Shown: piece by piece, positions 9,301 to 13,061 of the stretch
Numbering within the stretch: the first letter of the stretch is position 1
How the letters are laid out: each line of letters begins with the position of its first letter
NCBI GenBank assembly: GCA_028565635.1
Contig: JAOXYB010036473.1
Location: 663 to 13,723 of the forward strand
From: Phoronis ovalis
Lineage: Eukaryota > Phoronida > Phoronidae
Direction of reading: 5' to 3'
Length of the DNA stretch: 13,061 bases
Translations under genes and position numbers: made by a program
The notes under the pieces: model-generated
Databases searched by the model: none
Told to the model about the DNA's origin: nothing
What the model saw: the letters and a program-made list of their open reading frames with translations, nothing else

Positions 9301-12300
9301 CAAGGTCTATAATATACCTGCATAGGAAGTGCCGTTTCCACTGACTGGGTCTCCACTCGTTTGACCTCAGTGATGACCTCTGTCCTCTGGACCTCATGAA
9401 TAACCCCATCTTCCTCTCTGACTTCTGTTTTAGTTACCTCCGTGACCTCAACCTCACCTCTGCCATCTGGTGTTGAAGTTAGAATTGACTTTTTCACAAG
9501 TTCCGGAGAATTGTCTGAGCTTGAAGAGCTGCCACTTTTAACATCCTATAACAGAAACAACATACAATATGTTTTTTGAATAAATTTATTGCTTTTGAAT
9601 CTTTTATAGATGTAAAGTAAACATGAATTATATGCCAGCATACTACAGGTTTTTAGATTTTACAATTTACATTTAATATGACTCTGTTATACTGTTGTAC
9701 ATTGCTCTAGGTTTTGTGACAAAATACACTGTTGGTATTAGCATACAAAGTTTCCTCACAATCTACATTTATGTTTTAACTTGCACATATCTGCTGTACA
9801 AAATACACATGAACAGATAACTTTACAAAGATCTCACCTTCATGTATTTCTTTGTTTATGTCAAATTACAAGATATACCCCAGGAGATATACAGTACATA
9901 TTTGATGGCAAAAAATCAGAAGTAGAAGAAAACTGCATACTTTTTCAACTACACATTATGAACTCTTTTATAAACTACCAAACAGACTAAACCAGATTAT
10001 GGAGAACTACCAAGATTTTTTTTCAACCGGTAACAATAAATAACATACCTCATTTTCTTCTGGTTTACTTGGGGTCATTGTCTGCATGTCGTATGACAGT
10101 GATTCTGGGGTGGAAGACCGAGATGAAGATTCTGCTATGCCTTGCTATAAGTTGAATTGACAAAAAATTAAAGTTACATGAAAAGTACAGTTAGATGTAC
10201 TTTTAGTAAATGGATAAGTTCTGCATTTGAAACACAAACACTCCAAACCATAAACGTATTATTCACAAGTTGAACATAAACAAAATACTTTTTAGTAAAT
10301 AAAATACAAATTAAAAGATGAACAAATATTATGCTACATAAATATGCATTCACACAAAAACTGAACTTAAACCACTTACTACAACAATTCCATTAATGTT
10401 TTTTATCATTGCACAAAAATAAACAAGTCAAGCCAGAGAATTTAAACTAATCGAGAAATAGCAACATAAATTGACAAAGGAAGTACAAATATGCATAATA
10501 TGCAAGTATCTAAACAAGAAGGCATGCATGCTCAGGTTAATTTTAATATTTTCTAGCATGGTAAACAGAACTAGGACATGCACGCAAACAGAAATTAAAA
10601 CATGCAAACACTTACAAATATCAAAAAAACAAAACAGCCACATTTTAGACAGAAATCCAAATATATAGCATCAATGATTCAATTTCTAAATTCCTATGCA
10701 TACCAATGATTGGTTACTTTTCTCTTGGGTGCTGATCGATGATTTTCACAAAAAACAACTTAAAAACATCATGGAGATATAAAGCTTTTGAAATTGATTA
10801 GCATAGCTCGGAGACATGTTTTGCAGGAATCACTGATTCTTAATTCTGTGAAGGGAAGGATATTCAGAAACAATTTACAGGATCTTGTTAAGTCAGGAAA
10901 TTTGTATGTGCCATACTTCCAAATAGATCGACAAGGATTATATCTGAATGTCCTTCTCCAACAATTATGCTTGATAAGACTTACTACTTCAATTTTCCTC
11001 ATGGGCTTCATAACTGCTTGGATTGGTTCTTCTTCTACTTCACTCTCACTAGATGATGTTATTTCTGATGCCAATTTCTGAGCTTCAAATTCCGCCATGA
11101 TAGAATTTTTAAGATTAAGTTGTACATGCTGGGGTTCTGGAGAACTTTCGATTTGGGGGATAGAAACATGCATTTCTTCCACAATTTTCATGCTATAATC
11201 TGCAACATTTTCCTGTAATCCATCTTTTATGTGTTCGTCACTATACGAATTCTCCTGTAACTCATCTTTGCCATCAATTTCGTCTCCAGATTCCCTAATT
11301 ACTAATTCCTCCAAAATATCAAAATCGGGTTCTGATGGTGTCTTAGATTCTGGTGTGATAACAGCCTCTTGAACAATCTCTGGAGATAAGTTTCTATCAG
11401 TTGTTTCTATAACCTGAGGTTTAATTTCTAGATTATCAGGAATTATATCCTCTTTTTCATCTTCACTACTACTGCTACTCGATGAAGCATGCTCAACAAA
11501 AGTTGGTGGTGAAGAAGCCAAAGAGTCTGAAATTTCATGCGGTTTTAGTTCATTTTGTTCCGTTAAACTAACCTTTTCTAACTCTTCCATTTGAATTTTC
11601 TGTTCATTTTTACAGAATTCATCCGAGCTCCTAGAACTAGAGCTCGAGGTTGAGGAGTGAGCAACAGATGTCTGTACCTCCTGTTGGATAATATTCGCTT
11701 CCATATGTAATGTAGCAACTTCTGAAGGCACTTGAGTTGTCTCCTGGACTTCAAGGATTGGTTCAGCAACAGAACCCTGTGAGCAAACAAGGCATGCGAT
11801 AGAGAAGAGACAAACATGTGCCTAACGTAAGATGACTAGCATTATAATCACATCACTGCAACCACTGCTAATTTTCTAATCATAAAGGCCTATGTGATAA
11901 CACTATTTGGTAACTTTTCATTTAGGACTCGTTTGTGTTTCAAGTTGCCTATTGTCTTATTAATTCTGTTGAGTTTATGAAACTTGATTTCCTGATTGGT
12001 CAGTATTGCAATAAGCAATGTAAAACACAAACAAGTTCGTACCTACACTGTTAATTTAAATAAAGATATTTACCTCACTAGCCAAGGGTAATGGTTTAAG
12101 TACTCCAATGCGGACGATTCCTCTTGGAGCACCTTTTAATGCTTGCACCGCTTGATCTAAATTGGCATTCTCCAGGTTCAAGTCGTTGACATATATAAGT
12201 CGATCGCCAGGAACTAGACGACTATCAACTTGAGCAACGCCACCTGGTACAAGACTTCGAATAACAATAATAACATCAGATGGATTCATTGGGTCCTGAA

Positions 12301-12874
12301 ACGAAGTTGTACATGTCTGTTATTAGTTAAACCGTGAATTTATCAGTTAATGCAAGACAGTAGGTTAGAAACAATAATATTAAACTGCCAAATGTATAAT
12401 GACGGAAGAAATGAAATTGAGTAAATGTAAAAAAGTAAGACTTGATACAGGTTAATAGGCTCGATCACACGCATGTACCAACTGAAGACAATTGGTGAAA
12501 ACGTATAACTTATAACTACAAGCTAAAATGTATACAAGACTGGATGTCTTAGTATATTTATAGTGACAAGATTCCACATGACGACACAAAAAGCAGACTT
12601 TTACAAATCTACAACTGTACTCATAATTACAAATTTCTGATGTACTCATGCAGTACAAACCTATTGCTTTGAATTACCTGATAATCTAGTATACTAAATC
12701 CTAATCCCTTGTCTCCTTTCACTAGCTCTATAACATATGGCTCATCACTCCACTTGGCCAGTCCTGTCAGCGGTTCTAGTGACCGTGACTTTGCTTTATT
12801 CAGTGAAGAATCCACTGCCATAGCAGGAGGACCCATAGACAGTGATTGTTCAGACTTGGCTTTGACCAAACGAT
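240..12874 (-). CDS. Partial multi-PDZ scaffold gene, MUPP1/PATJ family (15 exons in window)
   Basis: Fifteen exons on the minus strand join in frame: 12874-12678, 12295-12074, 11776-10985, 10144-10049, 9545-9318, 8975-8895, 8154-7956, 5718-5514, 5267-5163, 2932-2751, 2488-2361, 1349-1245, 954-862 (provisional), 730-653 and 330-240. All introns have GT..AG ends and exon phases agree at every junction. The product has three PDZ domains with carboxylate-binding loops GLGF, LGLT and GLGI, joined by disordered linkers. The block LDYQ in the first [13 protein letters not shown] in the second, GISIIGG in the third and the following DEFGYTW are hallmarks I recognise from MUPP1/MPDZ and PATJ, matching MUPP1 PDZ7-9. 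Family members are cytoplasmic scaffolds at apical junctions, linked to Crumbs and Pals1 through an N-terminal L27 domain, which is not in this window. Both gene ends are missing. MPDZ and PATJ orthology cannot be separated here, so no symbol is given. Confidence 0.9.
331..652 (-). other. Intron between exons 14 and 15
   Basis: It starts GTAAGC and ends TTTTACAG. The sequence is AT-rich with no repeat or RNA feature that I recognise. A 37-nt splice-flanked open stretch in it was examined and rejected for breaking the frame. Confidence 0.8.
653..730 (-). CDS. Exon 14: short acidic linker exon (26 codons)
   Basis: The acceptor is AATGTTGTAG before 730 and the donor is GCA|GTAAGC after 653. The 78 nt are phase 0-0. 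The peptide is [20 protein letters not shown] followed by SELTPA. It is acidic and probably disordered or partly helical. It sits in the linker between PDZ-c and the next PDZ, which lies beyond the left edge. No function is recognised. Confidence 0.75.
862..954 (-). CDS. Exon 13 (provisional): small linker exon with aromatic residues
   Basis: A 31-codon open stretch, phase 0-0, reads [19 protein letters not shown] and then [12 protein letters not shown]. The acceptor AAAAAG before 954 lacks a good pyrimidine tract, and the donor GAA|GTACAT is only moderate. The frame has stops close on both sides (TGA upstream, TAA after the donor), so the open stretch is well bounded. It fits the phase of both neighbours. 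Its Trp, Tyr, Phe and His content is unlike the surrounding disordered linkers. It could be an alternative exon or a chance open stretch; the transcript is also in frame if it is skipped. Confidence 0.45.
1203..1230 (-). promoter_or_regulatory. U-rich intronic tract downstream of a weak 5' splice site
   Basis: On the transcript strand the weak donor GTGTGG (from 1244) is followed, from about 15 nt into the intron, by eight U residues and then more U runs broken by G and C. U-rich tracts just inside weak 5' splice sites are known binding places of TIA-1-type proteins that recruit U1 snRNP. The position fits that role for exon 12, but binding is inferred. Confidence 0.4.
1245..1349 (-). CDS. 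Exon 12: end of PDZ-c
   Basis: The acceptor is TTTCACTCTAG before 1349 and the donor is CAG|GTGTGG after 1245. The 105 nt give 35 codons in phase 0-0. The peptide starts [18 protein letters not shown] and closes the domain with [13 protein letters not shown]. Helix B begins with His (HDKAVEVI), which by general PDZ rules favours class I ligands with Ser or Thr at position -2. The donor GTGTGG is weaker than most in this gene and is followed by a U-rich tract in the transcript. Confidence 0.93.
1350..2360 (-). other. Intron between exons 11 and 12 (1011 bp)
   Basis: It starts GTATGC and ends CACTCTAG, and splits PDZ-c between ILE and VNG. It is AT-rich. A minus-strand open stretch near 2032-2229 lacks convincing splice sites. 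A weak imperfect inverted repeat with matching blocks CCATAG and CTATGG lies around 1523-1616. Nothing else stands out. Confidence 0.8.
2361..2488 (-). CDS. Exon 11: middle of PDZ-c
   Basis: The acceptor is CTCTTTTCAG before 2488 and the donor is GAG|GTATGC after 2361. The 128 nt comprise two bases completing Gly and 42 codons. The peptide runs [17 protein letters not shown], then [17 protein letters not shown], ending with the core LGAGDKILE. This is the strand B to strand D part of a PDZ fold. The exon ends in phase 0 directly before VNGVDL of the next exon. Confidence 0.93.
2751..2932 (-). CDS. Exon 10: linker and start of PDZ-c (GLGI loop)
   Basis: The acceptor is TACTTGTAG before 2932 and the donor is ATAG|GTATTG after 2751. 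The 182 nt comprise one carried base, 60 codons and one base of a split Gly. The linker opens [30 protein letters not shown] stretch leads into PDZ-c near 2805, and the loop is [10 protein letters not shown]. The W-G-P-x-R lead-in before a PDZ strand is common in this family. An ATG lies at 2907, but coding continuity from exon 9 makes an internal start unnecessary. Confidence 0.92.
4174..4652. mobile_element. TTAA-flanked MITE-like element, 471 bp, 15-bp inverted termini
   Basis: TTAA occurs at 4174-4177 and 4649-4652. Immediately inside are inverted termini 4178-4192 (GGCAGATCCCTAGTT) and 4634-4648, whose reverse complement is GGTAGATCCCCAGTT, matching at 13 of 15. TTAA target duplication is typical of the piggyBac and Kolobok groups of cut-and-paste transposons. 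The interior has no transposase-like reading frame. It holds a second inverted repeat, 4340-4361 against 4479-4500 (21 of 22), placed almost symmetrically about the centre. An 11-bp-offset direct repeat is at 4270-4290. I read it as a non-autonomous element inserted in the intron between exons 9 and 10. Superfamily is unresolved. Confidence 0.7.
4437..4466. repeat. Perfect 15-bp tandem duplication inside the MITE
   Basis: GAAAGTATACAACGC is present twice with no gap, at 4437-4451 and 4452-4466, with no mismatch. Each copy holds the palindromic GTATAC. It lies next to the right internal inverted repeat of the TTAA element and may be a recent slippage event or a subterminal motif of that element. 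Confidence 0.9.
5163..5267 (-). CDS. Exon 9: end of PDZ-b and following linker
   Basis: The acceptor is TTTTCCAG before 5267 and the donor is CAAG|GTATAC after 5163. Length is 105 nt. With the carried bases the junction reads [14 protein letters not shown], giving the last PDZ strand. The match to the family pattern of an ITYVPAEH-like end is clear and confirms the acceptor choice. The linker then reads [20 protein letters not shown]. Two bases remain and join exon 10 to make a Ser codon. Confidence 0.88.
5514..5718 (-). CDS. Exon 8: core of PDZ-b
   Basis: The acceptor is GTATGATTGTAG before 5718 and the donor is TTGG|GTAACT after 5514. The 205 nt comprise two bases completing Gly, 67 codons and two bases of the next Gly. 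Joined to exon 7 the loop reads QLGLTV. It continues with [19 protein letters not shown], then [15 protein letters not shown] and helix B in [12 protein letters not shown]. The QARAxLRR block is closely like the matching PDZ in MUPP1 (PDZ8) as I remember it. The first helix-B residue is Asn, not His, so ligand preference may be atypical. Confidence 0.93.
5719..7955 (-). other. Intron between exons 7 and 8 (2237 bp)
   Basis: It starts GTAATA and ends GATTGTAG and interrupts the carboxylate-binding loop of PDZ-b. I find no exon with family character, no RNA gene and no clear mobile element. It is the longest unexplained stretch in the window. Confidence 0.8.
7956..8154 (-). CDS. Exon 7: Ser-Pro linker and start of PDZ-b
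   Basis: The acceptor is CTTCATTAG before 8154 and the donor is TTAG|GTAATA after 7956. Length is 199 nt: 66 codons and one base of a split Gly codon. The linker carries repeated Ser-Pro sites ([18 protein letters not shown]), candidate sites for proline-directed kinases. PDZ-b begins near 7989 with [11 protein letters not shown]. The intron cuts the carboxylate-binding loop, with Leu on this exon and the Gly codon shared with the next. Confidence 0.88.
8161..8178 (-). repeat. 9-bp tandem repeat in the 3' splice region of exon 7
   Basis: AAGTACAAC is repeated at 8161-8169 and 8170-8178. On the transcript strand this is GTTGTACTT twice, ending a few bases before the acceptor CATTAG. It therefore makes up most of the pyrimidine tract and may contain the branch region. 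A duplicated 3' splice signal could affect exon 7 use, but that is inference. Confidence 0.7.
8427..8540. repeat. Cluster of three inverted repeats (hairpins)
   Basis: The first is GCATGATT/AATCATGC at 8427-8444 with a 2-nt loop. The second has arms 8441-8470 and 8477-8505: twenty perfect pairs, one bulged base at 8461, nine more pairs and a 6-nt loop. The third is CGTAACTTT/AAAGTTACG at 8512-8540 with an 11-nt loop. The first and second overlap, so they could be alternative folds. They lie in the intron between exons 6 and 7. A foldback element, a recent palindromic duplication or a structured intronic RNA are all possible. No Helitron-type CTRR end is seen. Confidence 0.85.
8895..8975 (-). 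CDS. Exon 6: proline-rich SH3-ligand-like linker exon (27 codons)
   Basis: The acceptor is TGCCTACCAG before 8975 and the donor is ACG|GTAAGC after 8895. The 81 nt are phase 0-0. The peptide reads from [13 protein letters not shown] into [14 protein letters not shown]. The PPPIAPKPR segment has the spacing of a proline-rich SH3 ligand with a trailing basic residue. A binding role is inferred from motif shape only. As an intact 27-residue cassette it could be included or skipped without a frame change. Confidence 0.85.
8976..9317 (-). other. Intron between exons 5 and 6 (342 bp)
   Basis: It starts GTATAT and ends CTACCAG. It is AT-rich, and I see no feature in it apart from splice signals. 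Confidence 0.8.
9318..9545 (-). CDS. Exon 5: linker exon with TEV/VE repeats (76 codons)
   Basis: The acceptor is CTGTTATAG before 9545 and the donor is CAG|GTATAT after 9318. The 228 nt are phase 0-0. The start is [17 protein letters not shown], another serine patch followed by acid. The middle alternates Glu/Thr/Lys with Val in a quasi-repeat: [14 protein letters not shown], then [16 protein letters not shown]. The pattern alternates polar and valine residues and could form an extended strand or short coiled segment. Local GC content is higher than in the flanking introns. No catalogued domain is recognised. Confidence 0.85.
9546..10048 (-). other. Intron between exons 4 and 5 (503 bp)
   Basis: It starts GTATGT and ends GTTATAG. 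A 69-codon plus-strand open frame inside has no recognisable character. No other feature is seen. Confidence 0.8.
10049..10144 (-). CDS. Exon 4: short Ser/Thr-Pro linker exon (32 codons)
   Basis: The acceptor is CAACTTATAG before 10144 and the donor is GAG|GTATGT after 10049. The 96 nt are phase 0-0. The peptide starts [19 protein letters not shown] and continues with a TPSKPEENE tail. Serine and acidic residues dominate, with two Thr-Pro sites that could be targets of proline-directed kinases. No domain is recognised. It continues the disordered linker between PDZ-a and PDZ-b. Confidence 0.8.
10145..10984 (-). other. Intron between exons 3 and 4 (840 bp)
   Basis: It starts with a consensus GTAAGT and ends CTTATAG. 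The reading frame of exon 3 stays open about 70 codons into it, to a stop near 10769, so intron retention would give a truncated scaffold with a Cys- and basic-rich tail. I see no other feature. Confidence 0.75.
10985..11776 (-). CDS. Exon 3: large acidic, Ser-rich disordered linker (264 codons)
   Basis: The acceptor is TTTGCTCACAG before 11776 and the donor is GTA|GTAAGT at 10984. The 792-nt exon is phase 0-0, so the first codon is Gly and the last is Val of RKIEV. The reading frame stays open beyond the donor, but the downstream residues have no linker or PDZ character, so I end the exon at the consensus GTAAGT. The protein is rich in Glu, Asp and Ser with almost no aromatic residues, so likely disordered. 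It has three serine runs, each followed by acid: [26 protein letters not shown] and [10 protein letters not shown]. These resemble casein kinase 2 acceptor sites. A KDxLQEN motif occurs twice 14 residues apart. I recognise no domain. It is the longest exon in the window and dominates the linker between PDZ-a and PDZ-b. Confidence 0.85.
11207..11269 (-). repeat. 42-bp-offset coding repeat in the acidic linker
   Basis: Two 21-nt segments, 11207-11227 and 11249-11269, match at 18 of 21 positions with an offset of 42 nt. On the coding strand both encode KDxLQEN, with x Glu in one copy and Gly in the other. The offset is a multiple of three, so a local in-frame duplication could have produced it. 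The 21 nt between the copies are not clearly similar. Confidence 0.6.
12074..12295 (-). CDS. Exon 2: remainder of PDZ-a
   Basis: The acceptor is CGTTTCAG before 12295 and the donor is GAG|GTAAAT after 12074. The 222 nt give 74 codons in phase 0-0. The exon supplies the rest of the PDZ fold: [19 protein letters not shown] (strands B-C), the [10 protein letters not shown] core, helix B ([12 protein letters not shown]) and the last strand ([11 protein letters not shown]). The first residue of helix B, which helps set ligand class, appears to be Leu rather than His. By general PDZ rules this suggests a preference for hydrophobic (class II) C-termini. That preference is inferred, not shown. Confidence 0.92.
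12296..12677 (-). other. Intron within PDZ-a, between exons 1 and 2 (382 bp)
   Basis: It starts GTAATT and ends CGTTTCAG. It splits the PDZ directly after LDYQ in phase 0. Nothing else is seen in it. Confidence 0.85.
12678..12874 (-). CDS. Exon 1 of window: basic/Ser linker and start of PDZ-a (GLGF loop)
   Basis: The acceptor is CTCTTTCAG before 12874 and the donor is CAG|GTAATT after 12678. Length is 197 nt: two bases complete a split codon and 65 codons follow. The first half is a linker with basic and serine residues ([27 protein letters not shown]). The PDZ domain begins near 12734 with strand [19 protein letters not shown], which holds a perfect GLGF carboxylate-binding loop. The exon stops exactly after LDYQ in phase 0. 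The LDYQ motif after GLGF is a strong family marker for the matching PDZ of MUPP1 and PATJ. The preceding exon lies beyond the right edge. Confidence 0.9.
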
Positions 12875-12986
12875 CTGAAAGAGTAAAAGTTGTTTCTATA
12901 TGTCGCACAAGTGCAAAAAAGTAGGTTGTGTAAAATATTATCACAGGTACATGTACATGCAAGCGACACATAAACAAAATATGAGA

Positions 12987-13061
12987 GCTGCGGTGGTGTA
13001 GTGGTTAGCACGTCCGCCTTTCAAGCCAAAGGTCGTGGGTTCAAATCCCGATACTGGCATG
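12987..13061 (+). mobile_element. tRNA-derived SINE head, cut by window edge
   Basis: The stretch has a tRNA-like order. Box A (TGGTGTAGTGG) is at 12994-13004 and box B (GGTTCAAATCC) at 13038-13048, the internal RNA polymerase III promoter elements. The D stem pairs well, GTGT with GCAC. The anticodon loop CTTTCAA would give anticodon TTC (Glu-type). The anticodon stem and the acceptor stem have mismatches, and no normal acceptor end is seen. A decayed tRNA or, more likely, the 5' head of a tRNA-derived SINE explains this better than a working tRNA gene. It lies antisense in the intron upstream of exon 1. The SINE body would lie to the right of the window. Confidence 0.65.

Noticed and set aside
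10769-10984. Open reading frame continuing from exon 3 past the GTAAGT donor
   Set aside because: The residues after RKIEV turn Cys-, Arg- and aromatic-rich and end at a stop. A consensus donor and a phase-matched next exon make splicing at 10985 more likely, with retention only a minor option.
12987-13058. Functional tRNA-Glu (TTC) gene
   Set aside because: The acceptor stem and anticodon stem have several mismatches, so a tRNA-derived repeat is more likely.
1-13061. Bacterial-type system, CRISPR array, operon or defence island
   Set aside because: The window has spliced exons, long AT-rich introns and metazoan-type repeats. No evenly spaced repeats, Shine-Dalgarno signals or long intact prokaryotic genes are present.

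Overview
The window is animal (metazoan) nuclear DNA, AT-rich, holding an internal part of one spliced gene on the minus strand. No bacterial, phage or CRISPR-type system is present. The organism is probably an invertebrate. The basis is small exons (78-228 nt apart from one of 792 nt), introns of about 130-2240 nt with GT..AG ends, and a tRNA-derived SINE head. I cannot name the phylum from the sequence.

Reading right to left, I can assemble 15 exons (2802 nt, about 934 codons) whose splice phases join without a break from position 12874 to 240. Fourteen are well supported and one (954..862) is provisional. The protein is a multi-PDZ scaffold of the MUPP1/MPDZ-PATJ (InaD-like) family. In order it has: a basic, Ser-rich linker and a PDZ domain (12874-12074); a long disordered linker of about 450 residues made of a 264-residue acidic, Ser-rich exon, two short exons, a TEV/VE-repeat exon and a proline-rich SH3-ligand-like exon (11776-8895); a second PDZ (about 7989-5230); a third PDZ split over three exons (about 2805-1245); and an acidic linker ending in a DEFGYTW motif (954-240). 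By remembered family layout these match MUPP1 PDZ7, PDZ8 and PDZ9 and the approach to PDZ10. Start codon, promoter, any N-terminal L27 domain and the 3' end lie outside the window.

The introns hold the other structure. A 471-bp TTAA-flanked element with 15-bp terminal inverted repeats (4174-4652) looks like a non-autonomous DNA transposon (MITE). A cluster of overlapping and adjacent hairpins lies at 8427-8540, including a 29-bp near-perfect stem. A tRNA-like SINE head with good A and B boxes is cut by the window edge (12987-13061).

The protein would act as an apical/junctional scaffold of the Crumbs-Pals1-PATJ type, each PDZ binding a different C-terminal ligand. The most notable gene-level feature is that nearly all linker exons are phase 0-0, so they could be skipped singly or together without changing frame. 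I see no evidence of a wholly new biological system.
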